This document shows positions 1 to 8,437 of a stretch of 64,000 nucleotides of DNA, piece by piece (position 1 is the first letter of the stretch; each line of letters opens with the position of its first letter). The DNA is from Bifidobacterium sp. WK041_4_12. Its GTDB lineage: Bacteria; Actinomycetota; Actinomycetes; Actinomycetales; Bifidobacteriaceae. The position numbers and the translations under genes are program-made. The stretch lies in the NCBI RefSeq assembly GCF_041080795.1, contig NZ_CP129674.1, forward strand, positions 186,001 to 250,000, given 5' to 3'. The notes beneath the pieces were generated by a model, which was not told the DNA's origin, ran no database searches, and saw only the letters and a list, made by a program, of their open reading frames with translations.

Positions 1-1
1 C

Positions 2-1483
2 GACGAATCCGTGCTCGACACCGTTGCCGACCGTATTGCTCTACTCGCGCAACGCACTCAATCCTCCAGAACGGGCGAACAGCATGATCTGCAAAGCTTT
101 GCCGAAACCCATGACGAGCTTGCCCGCAAGGCCGCACAGGAATCGGTGGTGATGCTGAAGAACACTGGCATACTGCCACTCTCCACAAGCGACACCGCAC
201 CAATTGCCATGATTGGCGAATTTGCTCGCACCCCTCGGTATCAGGGAGGTGGTTCTTCACATGTTTCTGCCATCCGCGTCCATGCTCTTGTGAACGAGCT
301 GAGATCTGCCCTTCCCAACCGCACCATCACCTTTGCGCCCGGCTATGCCTTGACACAGCATGACAAGTCTGCCGAAGCTTCAGATGAATCCGACGCGCAA
401 CGGTACATTGATGAGGCAGTCGATGCCGCCAACCGCGCCGCCATTGCCATTGTCAACGTTGGCTACTTCGAATCGGATGAAACCGAAGGCGCAGATAAAA
501 CCACCATTGAACTCAGTGACGCACAGAATACACTGCTCGAAGCCGTCACCGCAACAGGCACCCCAACGGTTGTCATTCTTTCGGGCGGCGGTGTCATACA
601 ACTGGGCCAATGGGCAGACAAGGCAGACGCCATACTCGAGGGATGGCTGCTGGGCGAAGCAGGAGGCGCAGCACTGGCTGACATACTCATTGGAGCTGTC
701 TCACCTTCCGGACACTTAAATGAGACGATTCCGCAACAGCTCGAAGACAATCCCAGCTACCTGCATTTCCCTGGCTCGAACGGCCATGTGCTGTATGGAG
801 AAGGGCTCTATGTCGGATACCGTTATTATGACACCCTGAACCTTCCAGTTGCCTATACATTCGGATTTGGTCTGAGCTACGCAACATTTGCCTATAGCAA
901 CATCAAGGTGGAAGTTATCGATGGGACTCATGCCAAGGTGTCGCTCACGATTACGAACACTGGCAACTGCCAAGCAGCCGCCGTTCCACAGATTTATGTT
1001 CGCAGCAATCAACCCGATCGCCCGGTTCACGAGCTCAAAGGCTTTGCACGCATCGATCTGGCACCCGCAGAAAGTCGCAGCATCACTGTGGAACTCGATG
1101 CTCGTGCGTTTGCAAGCTGGAACATCGAACAGCACCGTTGGCGGGTTTATGCCGGGGACTACACCGTTGAGATTGGCACATCGAGCCGAGATATCGTCAG
1201 CTCCACCACCATCAGCCTTGATGGCGATCACTATGTCGCTCAACTTCAGACCATGTCCACGCTTGGAGAATGGCTTGCCAACCCCTACGGCGCTCAGATT
1301 CTCAAACCTTTTGTCGACAAGGTTCGGGAATCGGTCGCTGATCCTTCGCCAGAAATGGCGGCCATATTTGCTCAGATGCCGCTCATAAAATTGGCATCAT
1401 GGGGCGTCGGACTGGATGAGCAGCAGATAGAGGCGATGGCGACGGCAGCACAACGACTTGCCGAAACAGCATCACGTCAATGA
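2..1483 (+). CDS. Glycoside hydrolase family 3, C-terminal part (partial)
   Basis: The reading frame is open from the first bases of the window, so the N-terminal TIM barrel with the nucleophile Asp lies upstream and is not visible. What is visible is the GH3 C-terminal alpha/beta domain, starting at about residue 30 with a typical ESVVMLKN segment. It contains an ETEGADK stretch that matches the position of the general acid/base Glu in GH3 enzymes. A fibronectin-III-like domain follows (PQIYVRS, HELKGF), then a helical tail of roughly 70 residues. The family hydrolyses beta-glucosides, beta-xylosides or beta-N-acetylglucosaminides; the substrate cannot be told from this part. The SGNH hydrolase begins about 100 bp downstream on the same strand, so the two are probably co-transcribed. 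The family call is firm, the substrate is open. Confidence 0.9.
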   Translation, partial: DESVLDTVADRIALLAQRTQSSRTGEQHDLQSFAETHDELARKAAQESVVMLKNTGILPLSTSDTAPIAMIGEFARTPRYQGGGSSHVSAIRVHALVNELRSALPNRTITFAPGYALTQHDKSAEASDESDAQRYIDEAVDAANRAAIAIVNVGYFESDETEGADKTTIELSDAQNTLLEAVTATGTPTVVILSGGGVIQLGQWADKADAILEGWLLGEAGGAALADILIGAVSPSGHLNETIPQQLEDNPSYLHFPGSNGHVLYGEGLYVGYRYYDTLNLPVAYTFGFGLSYATFAYSNIKVEVIDGTHAKVSLTITNTGNCQAAAVPQIYVRSNQPDRPVHELKGFARIDLAPAESRSITVELDARAFASWNIEQHRWRVYAGDYTVEIGTSSRDIVSSTTISLDGDHYVAQLQTMSTLGEWLANPYGAQILKPFVDKVRESVADPSPEMAAIFAQMPLIKLASWGVGLDEQQIEAMATAAQRLAETASRQ

Positions 1484-1585
1484 GAGCGCATGGGCGTGCA
1501 TGCCCGACGAGCCTGCACGCTCCACCATTGGAATAGCAATGACATTGTAATAACACTGCAGAAGCACTGTTGAAGGGATATACGG

Positions 1586-2776
1586 ATGACATGCACGTAC
1601 ACCGGGCATCAGCTCGAAGCTTTTCTCAACCATGTTGCCGAAACCACACCCGGGCCGTTCACAGGCATCATGCCGCATCGCATGAGTGCATATCTTCGCT
1701 CACAAATCGAAGATCCTTGGTTCATGTGGAATGAATTCTGCCCGTCTGGCATCTGTCTCGAACTGACCATCACCGCACCGACCACGATTGCGTTGACCGG
1801 ATATTCACTGGACGATACGCGGCAATGGATTTCAATCATCTCGAACGATCATGGCAAATCACGGCGCAAGGATGTTCAGATGACCGGTCTTGGCCGCCTC
1901 ATACCCGATCTGGATCATGGAAGTTTTGCTCTGCATGCCGGTGCCCCCATGACGATTTCGCTTGAACCCATAGAGGGGGCGAGCACGAATTACACCATCA
2001 TGCTCTCGCACACATGCCTGATCGAAATCATCAGCGTGGAGTCCGACCAAGCCGTGCACCGCAGTGAAGGCAGCATTCCGCGCCAGCGCTGGACACACTA
2101 TGGCAGCTCCATCAGTCATGGCGCGCAGTCGCCCCGTCCGGCAGATAGGTGGCTGATGCAGGTTGCACAGCGACTGCACCTCGATCTGACTGACCTATCG
2201 TTATCCGGCAATGCTCAGCTCGACCAAGCCGCAGCGCGCAGCATTGCGTCACATCCGGCTGATGTCATCACCTGCGCAATCGGCATCAATATCGTCAATG
2301 CCGATTCCATGCGCGAGAGAAGCTTCATCCCTGCACTGCACGGCTTTCTTGACACGATTCGAGAGCGGCAGAAGCACACGCCATTGATTGTCATAACCGC
2401 GTGCACCTGCCCCATACAGGAGAATGCGCCAGGCCCGATTATCATCCAGTCAGACGGGACATACAGGGTAGCCTTGCGCAGCGTCGAACATGATGAGGGC
2501 GCACTCACCTTGGCAGCGACCCGCAGCATCATTGAACGGGTGGTTCGACAACGAAACGACCCAGCGCTGGCCGTGATGAACGGATTGGATCTCTTGGGCG
2601 CACCGGACGCACATGTGTTGAAGGACAATCTGCACCCCGACCAGGAAGGCATCAATCTGATTGCCTCACGTTTCGCGACTTTACTGCCGAACACGCTCGC
2701 ATCCATGCAAGAGACACCGGCCACGCAATCGATGCGACTCGATTTGGACAATGGGGAAAGAAAGGCATTGCAATGA
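1586..2776 (+). CDS. SGNH/GDSL-family hydrolase (probable carbohydrate esterase)
   Basis: The protein has 396 residues in two parts. An N-terminal beta-rich region (about 1-165) is followed by an SGNH domain. Block I reads YGSSISHG with the likely nucleophile Ser175. GNAQ and GINIVNAD fit the Gly and Asn blocks. DNLHPDQEG supplies the Asp347/His350 pair of block V. Such two-domain SGNH enzymes often remove acetyl or other acyl groups from sugars. No signal peptide is visible, so it probably acts in the cytoplasm on imported oligosaccharides. A GAAGGG ribosome site precedes the ATG. The stop overlaps the start of the GH20 gene by four bases (ATGA), which indicates translational coupling. That it is a deacetylase serving the neighbouring glycosidases is inference from context. 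Confidence 0.8.
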   Translation: MTCTYTGHQLEAFLNHVAETTPGPFTGIMPHRMSAYLRSQIEDPWFMWNEFCPSGICLELTITAPTTIALTGYSLDDTRQWISIISNDHGKSRRKDVQMTGLGRLIPDLDHGSFALHAGAPMTISLEPIEGASTNYTIMLSHTCLIEIISVESDQAVHRSEGSIPRQRWTHYGSSISHGAQSPRPADRWLMQVAQRLHLDLTDLSLSGNAQLDQAAARSIASHPADVITCAIGINIVNADSMRERSFIPALHGFLDTIRERQKHTPLIVITACTCPIQENAPGPIIIQSDGTYRVALRSVEHDEGALTLAATRSIIERVVRQRNDPALAVMNGLDLLGAPDAHVLKDNLHPDQEGINLIASRFATLLPNTLASMQETPATQSMRLDLDNGERKALQ

Positions 2777-4293
2777 ACGCACACGTGAATGTCATCTATG
2801 GAGCCGGAGGGTTTGGCACCGAAGGAGTAGGCAATTTCAAGCGCCTGTGCGAGGGCAGAGGCGCACAGTTCGAATCTCTGCTGCCTTTCGACTCATTGAC
2901 GCTCCAATGCAGCCCTGCATCTGAGCACATCACGGAACGGCATGAAGCGTCCAGATACATTGATGTCAACGGCATAGAGCCTCATGACGATGCTGCAAGC
3001 GAGAGCTTCACCACGAGCATGAATCCCGACAGCCATCAACCGATCATTCAAGCACACTCCGAAGTGGGCATTTTCCGAGCCTTATGCGCGCTGACGATGG
3101 GGGAAAGTTCGCGCAGGCACACCACTCCGCACTATCTCTGGCGGTCTCTCTGCCTCGATGTGGCACGATATCAAGCGTCGATTCAGGAAATAGAGCGCGT
3201 CATAGACCTGCTTGCCCTGCACGGCATGTCCGTGCTGCATCTTCATTTAACCGATCATCAGTCGTGGCGCATTCCCGTTGATGGGTTCGACAAGCTTTTG
3301 CAATCGCCCGGCTGCTTCACATGGGAGCAGCTCGATAGTTTGCGGCGCTATGCCAAGCAACGATATCTCACTCTGGTTCCTGAGATTGACATGCCCGGAC
3401 ACTGCGCCTCGTTGCTGCAGCGGTATCCCGAGCTTTCCGGCAAGCCTTCATTCATCCATCCGCTGGTGTCATATATCGATGCACATGCCGAAGAGTCGCA
3501 GAGATTCCTACAATCATGCGCTGCATCTTTGGCCCGTGTAGCATCAGGCGACTATGTGCATATCGGTGGCGATGAAGTGCTGGGGATGCCCGATTCTGAC
3601 TATGACATGGCGATGACCATGTTTCAGGATGCCGTTCACGATCTGGGGCTCAAGACCATTGCATGGCAGGAGGGTTGCCGCGGCAAGGTTACTGCAGATG
3701 CCTATCAATTCTGGATGGATCGGGACGATATTCCCAGTGAAGATAGCCTGGTCGAAGCATGGCCGAAACAATTCTCTGCGGTTGCCAAGCAAGCAGCGGC
3801 CATGTATGCGCTCTGCTATGACGATCCGCAACGCCTGCAGTCGAAGGGTTCGCCGGTTATAGACTCCCAGCAGTCCACCATGTATTTTGATCGCAAATAT
3901 CAGGAGCCGAGCCTTGTCCCCGAACAGAATGAACGCATGAAAACACTGGGCTTCCCCGGCTATGCTCCCAAGCCTTCTCAGGATTGTCTGAACTGGACTC
4001 CACTGTCATGCAACCAGAGCCACGATCATCCCACTGACACAGCTGCATCATCGGTGCTGACTCGTGGCGTTGAAGCGGCACTGTGGACTGAGACTATCCG
4101 CTCCACAGCTGATCTTGATATGCTGCTACTTCCTCGTTTGGCGCTCATTGCAGATTGTGCCTGGAATGGCACACCGGAGAAGATAGCTGGCAACCCATGT
4201 ATCGAACAGTTCGATACCTATGCACATGTCTGGAATCTCTGCGGTTTCCATGATTTCTATCGTTCGTCATCGCTGTTCTCAGACGCGGCGTAG
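2773..4293 (+). CDS. Beta-N-acetylhexosaminidase, GH20
   Basis: This 506-residue protein has a reduced N-terminal GH20b-like region (about 1-115) and a GH20 TIM barrel. Barrel motifs are LHLHLTDHQSWRI, VPEIDMPGH and HIGGDE. Asp267-Glu268 is the catalytic pair used by GH20 in substrate-assisted hydrolysis of terminal GlcNAc or GalNAc. The common LTDDQGWRI motif reads LTDHQSWRI here. There is no signal peptide, Cys lipobox or membrane segment, so a cytoplasmic role on imported oligosaccharides is likely. It is coupled to the SGNH gene by a four-base overlap. Its 3' end overlaps the convergent TetR gene by 37 bp. The exact linkage and sugar are not predictable from sequence. Confidence 0.9.
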   Translation: MNAHVNVIYGAGGFGTEGVGNFKRLCEGRGAQFESLLPFDSLTLQCSPASEHITERHEASRYIDVNGIEPHDDAASESFTTSMNPDSHQPIIQAHSEVGIFRALCALTMGESSRRHTTPHYLWRSLCLDVARYQASIQEIERVIDLLALHGMSVLHLHLTDHQSWRIPVDGFDKLLQSPGCFTWEQLDSLRRYAKQRYLTLVPEIDMPGHCASLLQRYPELSGKPSFIHPLVSYIDAHAEESQRFLQSCAASLARVASGDYVHIGGDEVLGMPDSDYDMAMTMFQDAVHDLGLKTIAWQEGCRGKVTADAYQFWMDRDDIPSEDSLVEAWPKQFSAVAKQAAAMYALCYDDPQRLQSKGSPVIDSQQSTMYFDRKYQEPSLVPEQNERMKTLGFPGYAPKPSQDCLNWTPLSCNQSHDHPTDTAASSVLTRGVEAALWTETIRSTADLDMLLLPRLALIADCAWNGTPEKIAGNPCIEQFDTYAHVWNLCGFHDFYRSSSLFSDAA

Positions 4294-5060
4294 CGTCTGA
4301 GAATGCCCTGAACATCAATGCCTGCGCGTTCAAGAAAATCTCTCGCATCGGCAAGCATATCAACGCTTTCAGGATCCAGCAGCCATTGGATCTGTATGCC
4401 GTCCATATACGCGATAAACTCCTGCGCAACACGCCTCGCGCGTGTGGTGTCAACATTGCTCAGTTCAGCGATGCTGTCAGCAAGCAGTGTGGTAAAGGTC
4501 AAATAACGCATGTGGAAGTACTCATGCGCCGGATGACCGGCATCGGTTGCCTCCGCAGACAGCTTGACAAAGGTCGCGACAATGCCAGGATTGGCTGCGT
4601 TCTGACGTATGGTCTCAAGCAGCCATGGAATGATGGTCTCTGGAGTCACTTCCCCGTTATTTGCGAAGAATGATCGGGCTGCATCCGCGGTTTTGTCTCG
4701 CCGTCTGATTGCCTGAACGATCAAATCATCCTTGTCGGCAAAATATCGCAGCAGACCAGAATGCGAAATCCCGGCTTCGCTTGCTATTGCACGGATTGAA
4801 ACTGCATTCGACCCACTTTGGGAAAAGAGATGCAAGGCCGCATCCAGAATTCGATCTTTCGTTCTCTCACCCTTGGTGTCTTCTTTGGGACGGTGAATGC
4901 TGCGATTGGTATGAAGCTTCGCACGATTGTTTGGACTGTGCGACTGATGCGAGGAGCTGCTCAAGGGATGCTGCGGTTCATCGCTTCCGTGTGATGAATC
5001 TTCACCCTTCATGTGTGCATGCTTCTGCATCTGACCAGCTTTCTCTTTACCTGATCTCAC
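4257..5060 (-). CDS. TetR/AcrR-family transcriptional regulator
   Basis: The protein is 267 residues if read from the first start. A hydrophilic His/Ser-rich stretch of about 65 residues precedes a TetR HTH domain (TKDRILDAALHLFSQSG, then SIRAIASEAGISHSGLLRYF, then ADKDDLI). The helical C-terminal half would bind the ligand. A later start such as the ATG at 5009 is possible, because the N-terminal extension is unlike typical TetR proteins. The gene lies 45 bp downstream of the LacI gene in the same direction and may be co-transcribed with it. It converges on and overlaps the GH20 gene. The position suggests control of the sugar cluster, but no operator was identified for it. Confidence 0.85.
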   Translation of the reverse strand: MRSGKEKAGQMQKHAHMKGEDSSHGSDEPQHPLSSSSHQSHSPNNRAKLHTNRSIHRPKEDTKGERTKDRILDAALHLFSQSGSNAVSIRAIASEAGISHSGLLRYFADKDDLIVQAIRRRDKTADAARSFFANNGEVTPETIIPWLLETIRQNAANPGIVATFVKLSAEATDAGHPAHEYFHMRYLTFTTLLADSIAELSNVDTTRARRVAQEFIAYMDGIQIQWLLDPESVDMLADARDFLERAGIDVQGILRRYAASENSDDER

Positions 5061-5105
5061 TGTAGCCGCAGCAGCACGATTCTGCCCGATGCTGTCAGCG
5101 CAGAC

Positions 5106-6107
5106 CTACGCCACATGGCATCCGCATGATTCGCGGATTGTCATGTCTACGGGAATGATTTGCATTCCCGGCGCATCTGGATTCAATGCCGCCTCCAGCG
5201 CCCCTCGTGCGATGCGTGGGATGTCCTGCCGCACCGAAGTTAGCTGGGGCCATGTCTCCAAGCCAAAGTATGTGCCATCGAAGGATATGAGCGACGTGTC
5301 CTCCGGCACGCGGATGCCATGCTCGTGTAGGGCTCTGAGCACTCCGCCAGCCTCGAAGTCAGAAACCACGAATATGCCGTCCGGCCGTTCACCGGCATCC
5401 AGCATTGCAGTGGCGGCTCTGTACGCGCTTTCATGCGTATACCGACTGCGATAGACGCGCCCTCTACGCAATCCGTGCTCTTCATGCTTCTCGTACCATA
5501 CCCTGATGCGCGATTCATCACGACTGTTGTCCTCGCCATAGAACATCACGAGATTCGTCCGCCCATGCCACACCAGATGGTCGATCGCCAATCTCACACC
5601 TTCGCAGAAGTCGGAAGAAATACAGGCAAAGCCCGGTATCTGCACATTGTTTTCCAGCATGACGAAGCTGCATTCATAGTCCTTCAACCGCTCCAGTTCC
5701 TCAACCTTCTGGCAGGGCGCCATGAAAATGGCATCGACCTCTCGGTCAACCATTTTCTCAATGCTCTTCCGCTCCAGTTCAGGGTCTGAATGCGCGGTGA
5801 GAAACATCGTCGAATATCCACGACCGTATGCTTCCTTTTCGATTGCCTCGTTCAGCAGAGCAAAGTATGGGTTGCGAAAATCGGGGACGATGATGCCGAG
5901 CAAACTGCCAGAACCCTTGCGAAGCGCCCTCGCATAGGCGTTGGGATGGTAGTTCAACGATTCGGCAGCCTGACGAACTCGGCTTGCGGTTTGCGGGGCA
6001 ACTTTCTTGGGCCCGTTGTTCATCACATAGCTCACGACTGCAGTCGAGACTTGTGCGAGTTCGGCAACATCGGCTCGTGTGGCCTTACCTGTTCTATTGC
6101 TGTTCAC
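5106..6107 (-). CDS. LacI-family transcriptional regulator
   Basis: An N-terminal LacI HTH (TRADVAELAQVSTAVVSYVMN, here split as TRADVAELAQ and VSTAVVSYVMN) is followed by the hinge helix region and a periplasmic-binding-protein-like sensor domain (LLGIIVPDFRNPYFALLNEA onward). The GTG at 6107 places the HTH about eight residues from the N-terminus, as is usual. An in-frame TTG at 6146 would add 13 residues, and neither has a strong ribosome site. The gene is divergent from the sugar ABC importer, and a TGTTA-N4-TAACA palindrome lies in the gap. It most likely represses the importer until an intracellular sugar binds. Whether it also controls the GH operon is inference. Confidence 0.9.
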   Translation of the reverse strand: MNSNRTGKATRADVAELAQVSTAVVSYVMNNGPKKVAPQTASRVRQAAESLNYHPNAYARALRKGSGSLLGIIVPDFRNPYFALLNEAIEKEAYGRGYSTMFLTAHSDPELERKSIEKMVDREVDAIFMAPCQKVEELERLKDYECSFVMLENNVQIPGFACISSDFCEGVRLAIDHLVWHGRTNLVMFYGEDNSRDESRIRVWYEKHEEHGLRRGRVYRSRYTHESAYRAATAMLDAGERPDGIFVVSDFEAGGVLRALHEHGIRVPEDTSLISFDGTYFGLETWPQLTSVRQDIPRIARGALEAALNPDAPGMQIIPVDMTIRESCGCHVA

Positions 6108-6309
6108 TGTGAGACCTGTTTCGAATCTTGGCGGCACCTGCGACAATGAGATTTCCCAATGGGGTCATGGTTGCAAGGCGCATTCTTCATAGGGTTCGTC
6201 TTGAAATATGTATCATATCCCACTGCGGCTGACACCACCATCGCCCCATGCTTGAAGGATGACTCGCTCACGAGGCGCACAAAAAATATTTGCATTCATT
6301 TTTCAACAC

Positions 6310-6323
6310 TGTTACCGATAACA
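6310..6323. promoter_or_regulatory. Probable LacI-type operator in divergent gap
   Basis: The site TGTTACCGATAACA is symmetrical at 12 of 14 positions around a central CG, the usual form of LacI/GalR operators. It lies between the LacI regulator and the importer, just upstream of a TATACAAT stretch at 6337-6344 that could be the -10 of the importer promoter. A second imperfect repeat, AATGC-N4-GCATT, occupies 6342-6355. Binding by the adjacent LacI protein is inferred from position. Confidence 0.65.
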
Positions 6324-6439
6324 ACATCGCAGAATTTATACAATGCGTTTGCATTTAAAAATCTACTCGTGTAACCTTTTGCCTCGCTGAGCATGTTCTC
6401 TGCTGCATTACTCAGAAAAAGACCTCGAAGGAGAGATCT

Positions 6440-7351
6440 GTGAAAACAAGAAAGAAGCATCCTGCAACCACGCTATCAGCGCATTCGGTTCGCGAGCGCC
6501 GAGCTGCCCTGGTATTTATTCTCCCCGCTCTCGCGGGATTTTTGCTGTTCTACCTATGGCCCACACTCTGCGGGTTCTATTATTCATTGACGAAATACAA
6601 TCTGCTCGGCAAGCCGAGATTCATTGGCTTGGCCAATTTTGCGAAGATTGTGCACGACAAGCTCCTGCTGAACGCCATCATGGTGACCATCGAATATGTG
6701 CTGCTGAATATCGGTTTCCAGACGGTCATCGCTCTTGGACTTGCCGTCTTGATGCAACGCCTCACCAAATCAATCACGCTGCGCGGCATGCTGCTGCTTC
6801 CGTGGCTGGTATCAAATGTCATTGCAGCCATGCTCTGGTTCTGGCTATTCGATTATCAGATTGGCTTTGTCAACATCGTCATCGATGCATTGAACATCCC
6901 CAAGATTCCATTCTTCGGTGGTGAGTTCTGGGCAATCCCGACCATCGCCTTCGTCAATGTGTGGAGACATATGGGATATACCGCTTTGCTGGTATTTGCG
7001 GGCCTGCAGACGGTTCCGAATTATGTCTATGAGGCGGCATCCATTGATGGAGCCTCCGAATGGCGCTCATTCAGCAGCATCACGCTTCCACTGCTTCGGC
7101 CGGTGCTTGCCATGGTTCTCGTAGTCACCGTCACCGGTTCATTCCAGGTCTTCGACACGGTCGCGGTAACCACCAAGGGCGGGCCTATGAATGTGTCACG
7201 AGTCTTGCAGTACTACATCTATCAGAAAGGCTTCGACCAGGGTGAATTCGGTTACGCATCTGCACTCTCTGTGGTGCTCTTCATCATTCTTGCAGGCGTG
7301 GCCTTCGTGCAGCTCAAGATGATGCGCGCAAATGAATCGGATATGGCATAG
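6440..7351 (+). CDS. Sugar ABC transporter permease (MalF/UgpA type)
   Basis: This 303-residue integral membrane protein has six predicted transmembrane segments, the first at about residues 25-48. The EAA-type loop (EAASIDGASEWRSFSSITLP) contacts the ATPase. It belongs to the binding-protein-dependent transport family MalF/UgpA for oligosaccharide import. The GTG start is preceded by AAGGAG seven bases upstream. It is the first gene of a three-gene importer operon, with nine bases to the second permease. No ATPase gene is present nearby, so it probably uses a shared MsiK-like ATPase encoded elsewhere, as is common in actinobacteria. Confidence 0.93.
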   Translation: MKTRKKHPATTLSAHSVRERRAALVFILPALAGFLLFYLWPTLCGFYYSLTKYNLLGKPRFIGLANFAKIVHDKLLLNAIMVTIEYVLLNIGFQTVIALGLAVLMQRLTKSITLRGMLLLPWLVSNVIAAMLWFWLFDYQIGFVNIVIDALNIPKIPFFGGEFWAIPTIAFVNVWRHMGYTALLVFAGLQTVPNYVYEAASIDGASEWRSFSSITLPLLRPVLAMVLVVTVTGSFQVFDTVAVTTKGGPMNVSRVLQYYIYQKGFDQGEFGYASALSVVLFIILAGVAFVQLKMMRANESDMA

Positions 7352-7359
7352 GAGCAACA

Positions 7360-8268
7360 ATGGATAATCAAGCACAGTTCAACGGCGTAAAAAACCGCTT
7401 CTCCCCCGGCAGGATTGCCGCCTGGGTAGCGCTCTATGCAACGCTCGCCCTGACCATCTTCCCCTTCCTGTGGATGCTTCGCACAGCGCTTTCAACAACG
7501 AAGTCACTGCCTTCAGCGCCCGGCTCGCTGCTGCCCGTTGACTTTACCTTCGGTGCATTCCAGCGCGTTCTTGGTCTTTCCTCAACTGCTCAGGCAGTTG
7601 CCGAAGGTGGATCGGGAGCAAGCGTCAACTTCCTGCAGTATCTGCTGAATTCAGCCATCTATGCTTCGCTGGTGACCATCGGTCAGGTTGCGTTCGGCTC
7701 CATGGCCGCCTATGCCTTCGCCCGTTTGCACTGGAAAGGCCGCGATATGGTCTTTGGCGTGTTCCTGGCTGCGTTGCTCGTCCCACCGATTTTCACGTCA
7801 CTGCCGAACTTCATCTTCATCAAGAACATCGGCCTGCTGAACACCATTCCCGGAATGGTGTTGCCAACATTCTTCATGACTCCATTCGCGATCTTCTTCC
7901 TTCGCCAGTTCTTCCTCGGCATCAATAGGGAGATAGAAGAGTCTGCAATGCTTGACGGCGCTGGACATTGGCGAACATTCTTCACGATCATCGTGCCCAT
8001 GAGTTCGGCACCCATCACCACGCTCGGCATTCTGACCTTCATCAACACCTGGAATGACTATTTCTGGCCATTGCTTGTCGGAAAAACCGAAGGCACGAAG
8101 ATGCTCACCGTGGCTTTGGGCGTATTCCGTTCGCAGACTCCGCAAGGTAGTCCAGACTGGGCTGGCCTGATGGCAGCAACACTCATTTCCGCTCTGCCGG
8201 TGCTCGCGCTCTTCTTCGCATTCAGCAAGAAGATCGTGGATTCCATCGGGTACTCAGGCGTCAAGTAA
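7360..8268 (+). CDS. Sugar ABC transporter permease (MalG/UgpE type)
   Basis: This 302-residue inner-membrane permease is the partner of the preceding MalF-type subunit. It has six hydrophobic segments, a periplasmic-side insertion after the first segment, and an EAA loop reading EESAMLDGAGHWRTFFTIIV. An AGGAG site lies five bases before the ATG. The two permeases form the transmembrane channel of a CUT1-type importer. The gap after it holds a strong stem-loop before the binding-protein gene. Confidence 0.93.
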   Translation: MDNQAQFNGVKNRFSPGRIAAWVALYATLALTIFPFLWMLRTALSTTKSLPSAPGSLLPVDFTFGAFQRVLGLSSTAQAVAEGGSGASVNFLQYLLNSAIYASLVTIGQVAFGSMAAYAFARLHWKGRDMVFGVFLAALLVPPIFTSLPNFIFIKNIGLLNTIPGMVLPTFFMTPFAIFFLRQFFLGINREIEESAMLDGAGHWRTFFTIIVPMSSAPITTLGILTFINTWNDYFWPLLVGKTEGTKMLTVALGVFRSQTPQGSPDWAGLMAATLISALPVLALFFAFSKKIVDSIGYSGVK

Positions 8269-8276
8269 ACACTCAC

Positions 8277-8308
8277 CGTGGTTGCTTGCACCGCTGCAAG
8301 CAACCACG
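8277..8308 (+). other. Intercistronic 14-bp perfect stem-loop
   Basis: Positions 8277-8290 and 8295-8308 are perfect inverted complements with a four-base loop (CCGC). No T-run follows, so a simple rho-independent terminator is unlikely on the plus strand. It lies between the second permease and the binding-protein gene. Such elements can protect the upstream mRNA end or lower read-through and so set unequal subunit levels. A smaller inverted repeat (GGTGAA/TTCACC, 8404-8420) lies just before the ribosome site of the next gene. Confidence 0.7.
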
Positions 8309-8437
8309 CACAGCAGAATATTTCAGCGAAAATCTCGCACAACATTTCGGTATCACACCACAGCTCAGGTGCACATCACCTTGGTTTCGTGATGCCAAAA
8401 ACAGGTGAACGCCATTCACCGGAAGAAAGGAATAACC

